From the NCBI RefSeq assembly GCF_016698645.1, contig NZ_CP068047.1, positions 1,585,001 to 1,649,000 on the forward strand: a DNA stretch of 64,000 nucleotides. The letters run 5' to 3'. How positions within the stretch are numbered: position 1 is the first letter of the stretch; each line of letters starts with the position of its first letter. Of the stretch, positions 8,297 to 16,340 are shown one piece after another. The position numbers and the translations under genes were made by a program. The notes under the pieces were generated by a model. The model ran no database searches. It was not told the DNA's origin and saw nothing but the letters and a program-made list of their open reading frames with translations. This DNA comes from Devosia oryziradicis. Lineage in GTDB: Bacteria > Pseudomonadota > Alphaproteobacteria > Rhizobiales > Devosiaceae.

Positions 8297-9667
8297 ATGA
8301 GTGATACAATTTCTTCCGGCGCAGCCGCAATGTCTTTGCCCGATAACGGCCAGCCGGTGCATGAGCGGCTGGCCGGTGCGGTAGAAGCTGCCATAGCCGA
8401 AGGGCGCTATCGTCCCGGGGAACGGCTGCCAACCCATCGGCAGCTGGCGCAGCAGTTCTCCGTGTCCATTGGCAGCGTGACCCGTGCCATCGACTCCCTA
8501 AGCGCCCGTGGCGTCGTCCGGGGCGAGATTGGCCGGGGTACATTTGTGCTCGGGCGCGAAGAGGCAGCGGCAGAACCCGGTGGCGTCATCGACCTGACGA
8601 TCAATGCGCCGCCGCCGATCCTTTCGGCACAGCGCATGGCCGAGGCGACCGCGCTCGCCAGTCGGCATGCGCTTGCGCTGGCCCATGGGGGCTATGGCGA
8701 CCTGAGCGGAACGCCACGGCAGCGAACCACGGTGGCAGCCTGGCTGACGGCAATGCGTACACCGCTTGAGGCCGACGATATCCTGTTATGCAACGGCGCG
8801 CAGCAGGCGCTGCACCTGGCCTTTGCCACATTGCGCGAAACATCGGCCGTCGTTCTGACAGAGAGCGCGACGTTTCCCGGCGCGCTCGCGGCTGCGGCCA
8901 ATCTGGGGATGACCATGTCTCCGGTCGGCCACGATGGGGAGGGTATGCTTCCCGAGGCGCTCGACATGGCGCTGGTCAGCACCGGCGCGCGCATCATCTA
9001 CACCACGCCGGTCTGCCAGAATCCGCTAGGGTTCGAAACGGGGCCGGAGCGGCGGCGGGCGATCGCCAGGATCGCGCAACGGCATGGCGCTGTCATCGTC
9101 GAAGACGACATCTACGGCATCTACGCAACCAAGGGGAAATTGACCTACCGGGAGCTGCTGCCCGGCCAGGTCATCTATGTCACCAGCCTCTCCAAGAGCC
9201 TGACGCCGCTGGTGCGGCTAGGCGTGATTGCGCCGCCACCGGCACTGCACGCCGCGGTGCGCAAGCGGCTGCGGGCGGAAAGCTGGGGTCTGCCACCCTA
9301 TGTGGCGGAACTCGCCACCGCCATGCTGGAGATCGGCATGGGTGACGAGGCAGCCGTCACGCTGCGCGGCGAGGCCCTGGCGCGGCTAGACATTGCACGG
9401 AACAGGCTGGGCCTTCACGCGGTGCCCATGCCGCATGGCGCACCCCACTTGTGGCTGGACATGAGCCCGGTCAAGGCGGAGCAGTTTGCCCGCCGCGCCA
9501 GCGAGGCAGGGGTGCGGATCACCCCGCCTGCGGCGGCGCAGGTGGGAGACGCCCCGGTAGCCGGCGTCCGCCTGTGCATCATGGCCCCACAAAGCCGTGT
9601 GGTGCTCGAACGTGCCCTCACCATCCTGGCCGGAATTCTGGGTAGCGACGAAGACGTCGTGGTCTAG
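8297..9667 (+). CDS. MocR family (GntR-aminotransferase) transcriptional regulator
   Basis: A 456-residue two-domain regulator. Residues about 20-85 form a GntR winged helix (YRPGERLPTHRQLAQQF, then SIGSVTRAIDSLSARG and GEIGRGTFVL). The rest is a fold-type I aminotransferase domain that keeps the PLP lysine in VTSLSKSLTPLVRLG and the VEDDIYGIY motif. MocR proteins bind PLP or its amino-acid adducts and control amino-acid, GABA or vitamin B6 genes. The divergent aminotransferase is the likely target. A GATACAA element overlaps the start region, suggesting autoregulation. The gene overlaps the convergent reductase by 4 nt. Confidence 0.9.
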   Translation: MSDTISSGAAAMSLPDNGQPVHERLAGAVEAAIAEGRYRPGERLPTHRQLAQQFSVSIGSVTRAIDSLSARGVVRGEIGRGTFVLGREEAAAEPGGVIDLTINAPPPILSAQRMAEATALASRHALALAHGGYGDLSGTPRQRTTVAAWLTAMRTPLEADDILLCNGAQQALHLAFATLRETSAVVLTESATFPGALAAAANLGMTMSPVGHDGEGMLPEALDMALVSTGARIIYTTPVCQNPLGFETGPERRRAIARIAQRHGAVIVEDDIYGIYATKGKLTYRELLPGQVIYVTSLSKSLTPLVRLGVIAPPPALHAAVRKRLRAESWGLPPYVAELATAMLEIGMGDEAAVTLRGEALARLDIARNRLGLHAVPMPHGAPHLWLDMSPVKAEQFARRASEAGVRITPPAAAQVGDAPVAGVRLCIMAPQSRVVLERALTILAGILGSDEDVVV

Positions 9668-10236
9668 CGCCTGATCCGGTAGCGCAGGTGGGTGACGCCG
9701 CCGTGGCCCTCGAGGACGCGAACGCGTTCAAGTTCGCGCTGACGGACACCCAGATGCTCGAACAACCGCAAACCTTCACCCAGCAGGACGGGCATGAGAT
9801 GGATTTCGATTTCGTCCAGCAGACCGCCCGCGATTGCCCGCTGGGCGATGCTTGACCCATGTACCAGCACATCCCGGTCCCCCGCCGCCTCCCGCGCGCT
9901 GCGCATGGCGTGATCGAGGTTGCTTACGTAATGCACGAGTGGCCAGTTTGCCGCCCATTGCGGGGCAGGGTGGCGGCTGAGGATGTAGATCGGCACCTCG
10001 CCATGGTGATCGCCGTTCCAGCCACCCGCCGGCTCGAAGGTTCGCCGTCCGGCAACGACGGCTCCAGTCGCCATCAGTTCGTCGACGATCTGCCGGTTGA
10101 CGACACCTTCGGCCGTGGGAATGATCCAGTCATGCAGCCGCTGGCCGTTGTCACCCAAACCGTTATCCGGGCGAATGTTCGGACCGGCAATGAAGCCGTC
10201 GAGGGACATGGACATGTAGAGGACTGTCGCTGACAT
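9664..10236 (-). CDS. Dihydrofolate reductase family protein (RibD C-terminal type)
   Basis: A 190-residue protein of the DHFR/RibD C-terminal superfamily. It starts ATVLYMSMSLDGFIAG, the signature of this group, with ATGAVVAGRRTFE in the middle and DVLVHGSSIAQRAIAGGLLDEIEIHLMP near residue 140. It probably binds NAD(P)H and reduces an unidentified substrate. It is not the housekeeping FolA. GGAG precedes the ATG. It is divergent from the MFS gene and overlaps the mocR-like gene tail-to-tail by 4 nt. Confidence 0.87.
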   Translation of the reverse strand: MSATVLYMSMSLDGFIAGPNIRPDNGLGDNGQRLHDWIIPTAEGVVNRQIVDELMATGAVVAGRRTFEPAGGWNGDHHGEVPIYILSRHPAPQWAANWPLVHYVSNLDHAMRSAREAAGDRDVLVHGSSIAQRAIAGGLLDEIEIHLMPVLLGEGLRLFEHLGVRQRELERVRVLEGHGGVTHLRYRIRR

Positions 10237-10402
10237 GGCGGGCTCCGTTGGTTGCTACCGAGCTAACGACGAGCCGGGCCTGAGGTTTTCGACTGCATAC
10301 AAAATGCTTTGTTGGTGGTGCAGCGATCTGGTGCCTCGCAGGTTGCATGGTTGTCAGGAGCGGTCCGGTAGACCACGACAGGCGGCTGGGAAAGGACGCT
10401 CG

Positions 10403-12028
10403 ATGACTGATCGACCCTCCGTATTGGCGCCGTTTCGCCACGAGACGTTTCGCTTGTTGTGGCTGGCCACGCTGGTGTCCAATCTGGGCGGCTTGGTGCA
10501 GTCGGTGGGCGCGGGGTGGATGATGACCACCCTGACCTCCTCCCACAACATGATCGCCCTGGTGCAGGCCTCGACGACACTCCCCATAATGGTGTTTTCG
10601 GTCGCAGCTGGTGCCTTGGCCGACAATTTCGACCGGCGCACCGTCATGCTCATTGCCCAGGGTGGCATGATGCTGGTGTCCCTAGCGCTGGCAGTCCTGG
10701 CCTTTCTTGGCCTGCTCAATCCCTGGCTGCTACTGACCTGCACCTTTCTGATCGGCTGCGGCACAGCCTTGTTCAACCCCTCCTGGCAGGCTTCGATGGG
10801 CGATATCGTGCCGCGCGCCGACCTACCGGGCGCCGTGACGCTCAATTCCATCGGCTTCAACATGATGCGCAGCGTCGGCCCGGCGGTGGGTGGCCTGATC
10901 GTTGCCTTGGCCGGGGCGGCGGCGGCCTTTGCCCTCAATGCGATCTCCTACCTGCCGCTTATCCTGGCTCTGGGCCGCTGGCGGCCGGAACGGACACCCA
11001 GCCGACTGCCGCGGGAGAATTTCGGCAGCGCCATGTGGGCCGGCATCCGCTACGTATCGCTCTCCCCGAACCTGACGACGGTGCTGTTCCGCGGCTTCCT
11101 GTTCGGCTTTTCGGCGACTGCGATCCTGGCGCTGCTTCCCTCGGTGGCCGCCGAATATGTCGGTGGCGGTGCGCTGGCTTATGGCACTTTGCTGGGCTGC
11201 TTCGGCCTGGGCGCCATTGGTGGGGCATTCCTCAACGGCCGCATCCGCGAGCGCTACAGCAATGAGGTGATCGTGCGCCTGGCCTGCATCGGCTTTGCCG
11301 CCAGCAGCGTCGCACTGGGCTATAGCCGCGATCCGCTGCTGAGCCACATGGCCCTGCTGCCTGCCGGGGCATGTTGGGTGCTGGCATTGTCGCTCTTCAA
11401 TGTGTCGATCCAGCTGTCTTCGCCCCGCTGGGTGGTGGGACGGGCACTGTCGCTCTATCAGACGGCCACGTTTGGCGGCATGGCCGTTGGCGCCTGGATC
11501 TGGGGGCTTAGTGCCGATGCGCTTGGCCCCGATTCCGCGCTCGGGCTTGCCGGAGCGAGCATGTTGCTCTGTGCTCTGGTTGGGTTCCGGCTGCCGCTGC
11601 CGCAGTTCAATGCGCGCGATCTCAATCCGCTGAACACCTTCAACGAGCCGATCCTCAAGCTGGACCTGCGCCCGCGCAGTGGCCCCATCATGGTAATGAT
11701 CGACTACGCGATCGCGCAGGACGATATCCCCCGTTTCCTGGCGTTGATGGCCGATCGGCGGCAGATACGCATTCGCGACGGCGCCCGCCAATGGGCCCTG
11801 TTGCGTGACCTCGAGCGTCCTGAAATCTGGACCGAGTCCTACCACGTGCCGACATGGATCGACTACCTGCGGCACAACCTGCGGCGGACCAAGGCGGACG
11901 CCGAAAATATCGAGCTGATCCGCGCCCTGCATCGTGGTGAGGGCATGCCAGTGGTCCGGCGGATGATCGAACGGCAGACGGTACCGCTGCGCGATGACAC
12001 GCCGCTGCGGGAGACGCCGGAGGTTTAA
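10403..12028 (+). CDS. MFS exporter (EntS/MFS_3 type) with C-terminal ABM-like domain
   Basis: A 541-residue major facilitator with about 12 transmembrane segments in residues 10-410. It resembles the EntS/MFS_3 branch (FRLLWLATLVSNLGGLVQSVGAGW at the start). The loop between helices 2 and 3 reads GALADNFDRRTVM. The soluble C-terminus of about 110 residues (IMVMIDYAIAQDDIPRFLALM onward) resembles the antibiotic-biosynthesis-monooxygenase-like tail often seen in this family. The substrate is unknown, and relatives export siderophores or drugs. The ATG at 10403 is preceded by GGAAAGGA. An in-frame upstream start at 10235 would add an unlikely hydrophilic leader and overlap the divergent gene. 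Confidence 0.88.
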   Translation: MTDRPSVLAPFRHETFRLLWLATLVSNLGGLVQSVGAGWMMTTLTSSHNMIALVQASTTLPIMVFSVAAGALADNFDRRTVMLIAQGGMMLVSLALAVLAFLGLLNPWLLLTCTFLIGCGTALFNPSWQASMGDIVPRADLPGAVTLNSIGFNMMRSVGPAVGGLIVALAGAAAAFALNAISYLPLILALGRWRPERTPSRLPRENFGSAMWAGIRYVSLSPNLTTVLFRGFLFGFSATAILALLPSVAAEYVGGGALAYGTLLGCFGLGAIGGAFLNGRIRERYSNEVIVRLACIGFAASSVALGYSRDPLLSHMALLPAGACWVLALSLFNVSIQLSSPRWVVGRALSLYQTATFGGMAVGAWIWGLSADALGPDSALGLAGASMLLCALVGFRLPLPQFNARDLNPLNTFNEPILKLDLRPRSGPIMVMIDYAIAQDDIPRFLALMADRRQIRIRDGARQWALLRDLERPEIWTESYHVPTWIDYLRHNLRRTKADAENIELIRALHRGEGMPVVRRMIERQTVPLRDDTPLRETPEV

Positions 12029-14250
12029 GCCGTGGCGCGGCGGATATCGTCCGCCGGCGCTGGTGCTGCCTTGCCCGCCAAGCTCCGGACCAGCTGTTCT
12101 GCGGACACCGGCTTCGACAGCAGGTAGCCCTGCAACTGGTCGCAGCCCATGGCGGCCAGGATGCGCTGCTGCTCCGCCGTTTCGACCCCCTCGGCCGTCA
12201 CCTGCATGTGCATGGCTCGGCCCAGTTCGATGATGGAGCGGACGATGCCCTGGATTTCCTGATCCGTGGCCAGAGCAGCGGTGAAGGATTGGTCGATCTT
12301 GAGCTTGTCCACGCCATAGGTCCGCAGGTAGCTGATCGAGGAATAGCCCGTGCCGAAATCGTCGAGGGCGACCCTGATGCCGCGGGCGCGCAGGCGGTTC
12401 AGTGTGGCCTGAACCAGGGGTGAGTTCTGCAGCAACAGGCCTTCGGTGATTTCCAGTTCGAGCCGCCGCGCCGCCAGCCCGGTCTGTTCGAGGACTCCGA
12501 AGACCCGGTCGGCGAACTTCTCGTCGCGGAACTGAAGGGGCGACACATTGACGGCCACCCAGGGCAGGTTCGAGCCCTGGGCGAAGCGGCAGGCCGCGGT
12601 CAACACCCACATGCCCAGCTGGTCGATCAGCCCGCGATCCTCTGCCAAGCCGATGAAGAGGGCCGGCGAAAGCTTGCCGCGCGTCGGGTGATCCCAGCGC
12701 ACCAGCGTCTCGGCACCGGCCATCCGGCCCGAATGGGTGTCATAGATGGGCTGATAGACCAGTCCCAGGCCGGTCTCGCTGGTGAGAGCGAAACGCAGGT
12801 CCATCTCTAGAACGCGCTGGTCGCGGACATTCTCATCCATCTCGTCGACGAACAGGTGGTATCGGCCACGACCGTCGCCCTTGGCGCTGTAGAGCGCGAT
12901 ATCGGCCTGCCGCATCAGTTCTTCTCCAGACGCAGCGGGGTCGGACGTGACCACGACGCCAACGCTGGCGCCAACGCGTACCTCATGACCAGAAAGCTCG
13001 AAGGGCGCACCGATTACTTCAACCACGGTGCGCGCCAGCGACAGGGCCAGGGCATTGTCGGCGAGGCCGACCTGGATGATGGCAAATTCATCGCCGCCGA
13101 TGCGCGCGACGGTGTCCAGTTCGCTCACGCAGGCGGAGAGGCGCTGCGCGGCCGCCTTGATGAGCTCATCGCCGATCGGGTGGCCCAGGGTGTCGTTAAC
13201 ATGCTTGAAGCGGTCAAGATCGAGGTAGTGCAGCGCCAGGGACGAGCCGGTGCGCCGCATATCTCCCAGCGCCTGGGCCAGACGGTCTTCGAACAGGGCG
13301 CGGTTCGCCACGCCGGTCAGTGCATCATGGAAGGCTAGGTAGGATGCCTCCGCCCGGCTGTCCTCGAGCATGGTGCTGGTGCGCTTGAGTCGCCGCAGCA
13401 GCAAGGCCGCCGTCAGGCCAGCCAGGGCCAGGGCCGTGGCAAGCGCGGGGGCGGTGTCCCGGATCAGCGTATAGGCAGGCTCATCGGGCACCCAGGTGAA
13501 GAAGCCGATGATACGCCCGCTGTCGTTGAGGATGGGCGAGGCAACTTTTTCGCCGTCCTGCGGTTCGAAACCGGAATAGCCCAGGTCCTCGATGGCAAAT
13601 TTCTCCGAAATCTCCCGCGCTACTTCCGCGTCGATCTCGCGCACGGATATGTGGATGAATTCGGAACCTGGCGATTGCTGAACGGCGTCCGTTCCCGGCA
13701 CGACCGGGCGCATGCTGATCACGGCGGGCTTGTTGCCAGCCAAGGCTACGACATCCTCGATCCCCAGGCCGGTGACCGCAGCAGTGGAATCGCTCTGGCC
13801 CGCCGACGCCACGGCCATCGTTTCGCGCAATGCGGCTAGCAGCGGCGCAGCGGCGCTGCGGATGGCATCATAGTCCTGCGGGTCGACGGCGGCGCCATTG
13901 CGGGCTGCATGAACCGGCCTGTCCGCGTTGTCGAGAATGTAGATCTGGTCGTGCCCGAAATACTCGCTCATCCAGGCGGTGAGGTTTTCCTCGATCCAGG
14001 ACGCGTTGCCTGCCCGGAGATTGAGCACCGCGTCATCCCAGACGGCGGACGCATTCTGCTCGACGGGGATGCGCTTCTCGATTTCGGCAAGCCCGGTCTG
14101 GATCGATCTGGCCTGGCGGGCGATCGAACGATCGTCAATCCGCGACGCCGCCCACCAGCCAAAGCAACCGACGGCCACGATCAGTGCCAGGGCAAAGATG
14201 ATCGACAGGTTGGTGATCTGACGGGAAAGGGTGGACTGGCGCGGTTTCAC
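12025..14250 (-). CDS. CHASE4-GGDEF-EAL cyclic-di-GMP signalling protein
   Basis: A 741-residue membrane sensor. A transmembrane segment at about 14-34 (LSIIFALALIVAVGCFGWWAA) and a second near 265-285 enclose a periplasmic CHASE4-like domain. The diguanylate cyclase domain has an intact RIGGDEFAII motif, but no RxxD product-inhibition site just before it (SELD stands there). The phosphodiesterase domain reads GAETLVRW (ETL for EAL), with NVSPLQF, ELEITEG, ALDDFGTGYSS and TAEGVET kept, so both activities are plausible. It overlaps the convergent MFS gene by 4 nt. The ligand and targets are unknown. Confidence 0.92.
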   Translation of the reverse strand: MKPRQSTLSRQITNLSIIFALALIVAVGCFGWWAASRIDDRSIARQARSIQTGLAEIEKRIPVEQNASAVWDDAVLNLRAGNASWIEENLTAWMSEYFGHDQIYILDNADRPVHAARNGAAVDPQDYDAIRSAAAPLLAALRETMAVASAGQSDSTAAVTGLGIEDVVALAGNKPAVISMRPVVPGTDAVQQSPGSEFIHISVREIDAEVAREISEKFAIEDLGYSGFEPQDGEKVASPILNDSGRIIGFFTWVPDEPAYTLIRDTAPALATALALAGLTAALLLRRLKRTSTMLEDSRAEASYLAFHDALTGVANRALFEDRLAQALGDMRRTGSSLALHYLDLDRFKHVNDTLGHPIGDELIKAAAQRLSACVSELDTVARIGGDEFAIIQVGLADNALALSLARTVVEVIGAPFELSGHEVRVGASVGVVVTSDPAASGEELMRQADIALYSAKGDGRGRYHLFVDEMDENVRDQRVLEMDLRFALTSETGLGLVYQPIYDTHSGRMAGAETLVRWDHPTRGKLSPALFIGLAEDRGLIDQLGMWVLTAACRFAQGSNLPWVAVNVSPLQFRDEKFADRVFGVLEQTGLAARRLELEITEGLLLQNSPLVQATLNRLRARGIRVALDDFGTGYSSISYLRTYGVDKLKIDQSFTAALATDQEIQGIVRSIIELGRAMHMQVTAEGVETAEQQRILAAMGCDQLQGYLLSKPVSAEQLVRSLAGKAAPAPADDIRRATA

Positions 14251-14352
14251 TTGGGCCTCGATGCCCCAAAGCTAGCGCGCTAAACCTAACGACACATCAA
14301 AAGGCGCGGTCAGATTGCAATTGGTGGCCGCTTCGTGCCGACTTGGTTTACA

Positions 14353-14616
14353 TCAGGTTTGGCGGCTCGCCGGACGGGGGATCCGCTGATCGGCGAAGCC
14401 CGGCCAGGTGCGGCTGCGGGAATTGATCAGCATATCGACCGAATAGCTCTTTTCCGGGCATTCCAGGGCAATTTGCGCCAACAGGTCCTGGCCCTGTTCC
14501 AGTTGCACATAGAGGGCGTCACTGTCGTCCTTGCTGAAGCCTCCCACGGCCATCGTCCAGGCCTTGAGCAGGGCGCGGTACTTGCTGAGATGGACTTCGG
14601 CTTCCTGGCTGGTCAT
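14353..14616 (-). CDS. Small hypothetical protein
   Basis: An 87-residue reading frame in the gap between the c-di-GMP gene and the PepSY gene. Its composition is balanced and soluble (SKYRALLKAWTMAVGGFSKD, then a Glu/Gln-rich helix and ALECPEKSYSVDML), unlike the Arg/Pro-rich shadow frames nearby. The ribosome binding site before the ATG is weak. No family is recognised. The overlapping plus-strand frame at 14335-14868 is a worse candidate because it would run through the start of the PepSY gene. Confidence 0.45.
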   Translation of the reverse strand: MTSQEAEVHLSKYRALLKAWTMAVGGFSKDDSDALYVQLEQGQDLLAQIALECPEKSYSVDMLINSRSRTWPGFADQRIPRPASRQT

Positions 14617-14711
14617 GGCCTGATGTTGTTCCCGAATCGAGGTGGTGGCATCGAACTGGTGTCGATGCGCGGCAGATTAGGACATGCTCGATGTTGGAAC
14701 CGTGACCCGGG

Positions 14712-14729
14712 TTGTCAGTGTTTTGTCAG
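14712..14729 (+). promoter_or_regulatory. Putative Pho box before the PepSY gene
   Basis: A direct repeat TTGTCAG-N4-TTGTCAG with an 11-bp step matches the PhoB consensus CTGTCAT-N4-CTGTCAT. It ends only 14 nt before the ATG at 14744, closer than usual. Transcription might start near or after that ATG and favour the second in-frame ATG at 14756, which also begins a good signal peptide. Confidence 0.6.
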
Positions 14730-14743
14730 CCTGGAGAAGGTAA

Positions 14744-15400
14744 ATGAATTCCACCATGACACGCACATCGCTTGTTACAATGCTGGCCATTCTGGTGGCC
14801 CTGGCGCAGCCCGCATGGGCGCAGGGGAACGGCCATGGCCCGGGCGACGACAAAGGACCCGGTGGTGACAACCCGGGTCATGCCGACAATGATGGCAAGG
14901 GCCCCGGCGATAACAATGGCAAGGGGCCGGGCGACAACAACGGCAAAGGACCGGGCGACAACAACGGCAAAGGCCCCGGCGACAACAATGGCAAGGGTCC
15001 CGGCGACAACAATGGCAAGGGTCCCGGCGACAACAACGGCAATGGGCCTGGAAATGGCGGTGGCCAAGGGCCGGGGGGGACTCCAGGTTCCAGCGGCGGC
15101 GGCAAGGGCCAGGGGCCCGTTGCTCCGAGTGGTTCGGATGCCGCTGGCAACCAACCGGCATCCAATGCGCCGCAGGAACTGTCAGAGAACGATGCGCTGG
15201 CCGCAGTAGCGGCGGGGCGGGCCGTGGAGCTTTCGGCTATTCTGCCTGACCTGCGCGCGAGGACGGGGGGCGAAGTCATCAACGCCCAGTTGCAGCAGGT
15301 TGGGAGCTTCCTGCTCTACGCCGTGACGGTGCTAACACCCTCAGGCGAGGTGATCACGGAACATTACTATGCGCGCACGGGCGCGCATGTGGGCCGATAG
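14744..15400 (+). CDS. Exported glycine-rich repeat protein with PepSY-like C-terminus
   Basis: A 218-residue protein with a signal peptide (LVTMLAILVALAQPAWAQ). A glycine-rich region of about 110 residues follows, holding six exact copies of GKGPGDNN and one degenerate copy. After a Ser/Gly/Pro linker, residues about 150-218 (ENDALAAVAAGRAVELSAIL...GEVINAQLQQVGSFLLYAVTVLTPSG) resemble a PepSY domain, a fold that binds or inhibits periplasmic partners. Asp/Asn-Gly repeats could bind calcium, but the classic RTX nonapeptide is absent. It is convergent with phoB (2-nt gap) and has a Pho-box-like repeat upstream, so phosphate control is likely but unproven. GGAGAAGG supports the ATG at 14744. 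Confidence 0.8.
   Translation: MNSTMTRTSLVTMLAILVALAQPAWAQGNGHGPGDDKGPGGDNPGHADNDGKGPGDNNGKGPGDNNGKGPGDNNGKGPGDNNGKGPGDNNGKGPGDNNGNGPGNGGGQGPGGTPGSSGGGKGQGPVAPSGSDAAGNQPASNAPQELSENDALAAVAAGRAVELSAILPDLRARTGGEVINAQLQQVGSFLLYAVTVLTPSGEVITEHYYARTGAHVGR
14894..15037 (+). repeat. Six 24-bp tandem repeats coding for GKGPGDNN
   Basis: Six consecutive 24-bp units each encode GKGPGDNN, with only synonymous differences between units. A seventh degenerate unit (GNGPGNGG) follows at 15038-15061. Protein identity is complete while the DNA varies at third positions, which suggests selection on the peptide. Confidence 0.92.
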
Positions 15401-15402
15401 GT

Positions 15403-16119
15403 CTATTTGACCGCCACCGGCTGGTTGGCGGCGAAGCGCTCGTCAAATGCATAACCGGCGCCGCGAACCGTGCGGATGGGATCGGTATCCCGCCCGCGAT
15501 TGATCGCCCGACGGAGCCGGCCGATATGGACGTCCACGGTGCGTTCGTCGACATAAACGTCGTTGCCCCAGACGCCATCGAGCAACTGCTCACGCGAGTA
15601 GACCCGACCCGGGTGACGCATGAGATATTCGAGAAGGCGGTATTCAGTCGGCCCCAGATGCACGTCCCTGGTCGCGCGCCGGACACGATGGGTGGTGCGG
15701 TCCAGTTCGAGGTCGCCGACCTTGAGGGCCGCCGTGACCAGGTTGGGATTGGCGCGACGCAACAGGGCATGGATGCGGGCTGTCAACTCGGGCACCGAGA
15801 AGGGTTTGACGACATAATCGTCTGCCCCGGTGGCAAGGCCCCGGACCCGTTCTTCTTCCTCGCCGCGCGCAGTGAGCATGATGATCGGGATCCGGGCGGT
15901 TTCCTCACGCGCACGCCAGCGGCGGCACAGTTCGATGCCCGATATTTCCGGCAGCATCCAGTCGAGCAGGATCAGGTCGGGCAGCTTTTCCTGCAGCGCC
16001 CGCTGTGCCTCTTCGCCCGTTTCCGCGGTGACGACGCGGAAGCCCTCCGACTCGAGGTTGTAGCGCAACAGGATGGCGATATCGCCTTCGTCTTCAACGA
16101 CGAGAATGGTGGCGGGCAT
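15403..16119 (-). CDS. phoB: Phosphate regulon response regulator PhoB
   Basis: A 238-residue OmpR/PhoB-family regulator. The receiver domain starts ILVVEDEGDIAILLRYNLESEG, with the phosphoacceptor Asp in LILLDWMLPEISG near residue 54, the Thr in IIMLTARGEE and the Lys in DDYVVKPFS. The C-terminal winged helix covers LGPTEYRLLEYLMRHPGRVYSREQLL and the DVHIGRLRRAI recognition region. It ends the pst-phoU series on the same strand. The 221 bp between phoU and phoB hold palindromic repeats, so phoB may be read through or have its own promoter. No phoR kinase gene is in the window. Confidence 0.95.
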   Translation of the reverse strand: MPATILVVEDEGDIAILLRYNLESEGFRVVTAETGEEAQRALQEKLPDLILLDWMLPEISGIELCRRWRAREETARIPIIMLTARGEEEERVRGLATGADDYVVKPFSVPELTARIHALLRRANPNLVTAALKVGDLELDRTTHRVRRATRDVHLGPTEYRLLEYLMRHPGRVYSREQLLDGVWGNDVYVDERTVDVHIGRLRRAINRGRDTDPIRTVRGAGYAFDERFAANQPVAVK

Positions 16120-16162
16120 GGGTGGCTCCCGTCTGGGCGGCCTTTGTTGCCGCCGGGTTTAG

Positions 16163-16255
16163 AGACCTCATGGTGAGCTTGTCGAACCACGAGGTCGAGC
16201 GAGTGCAGGCTTGAGTGCCACGACCTCGTCCTTCGACAGGCTCAGGATGAGGTCT
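16163..16255. repeat. Intergenic palindrome, GACCTCAT...ATGAGGTC family
   Basis: Terminal arms AGACCTCAT (16163-16171) and ATGAGGTCT (16247-16255) enclose inner complementary stretches (CCACGAGGTCG and CGACCTCGTCC). This forms a REP-like element between phoB and phoU. The inner motifs GAGCTTGTCGAACCAC and CTTCGACAGGCTCAGG are of a kind widely dispersed in alphaproteobacterial intergenic DNA. Confidence 0.7.
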
Positions 16256-16302
16256 ACTGAGAGCGCCGAGTAAGGAAAGATCCTCACCCGGCGCCGGGCG
16301 CC

Positions 16303-16326
16303 GACCCTCGGGTCAAGCCCGAGGGC
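16303..16326. repeat. Short palindrome, CCCTCGGG family
   Basis: CCCTCGGGTCAAGCCCGAGGG is a small hairpin just after the phoU stop codon. It shares its core with the elements near 6385 and 31492. Confidence 0.65.
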
Positions 16327-16340
16327 AAGCCTTCGAGACG

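Noticed and set aside
10823..12610. 595-residue minus-strand frame
   Set aside because: It lies opposite the MFS gene and runs into the c-di-GMP gene in another frame. Its Arg/Pro/His-rich composition is that of a shadow.
14335..14868. Plus-strand frame of 177 residues
   Set aside because: It would run across the Pho-box-like site and the start of the PepSY gene, and lacks a ribosome binding site. The minus-strand frame at 14353-14616 is more protein-like.
14894..15061. 24-bp repeats as a non-coding satellite or CRISPR
   Set aside because: All differences are synonymous and the frame continues into a PepSY-like domain.
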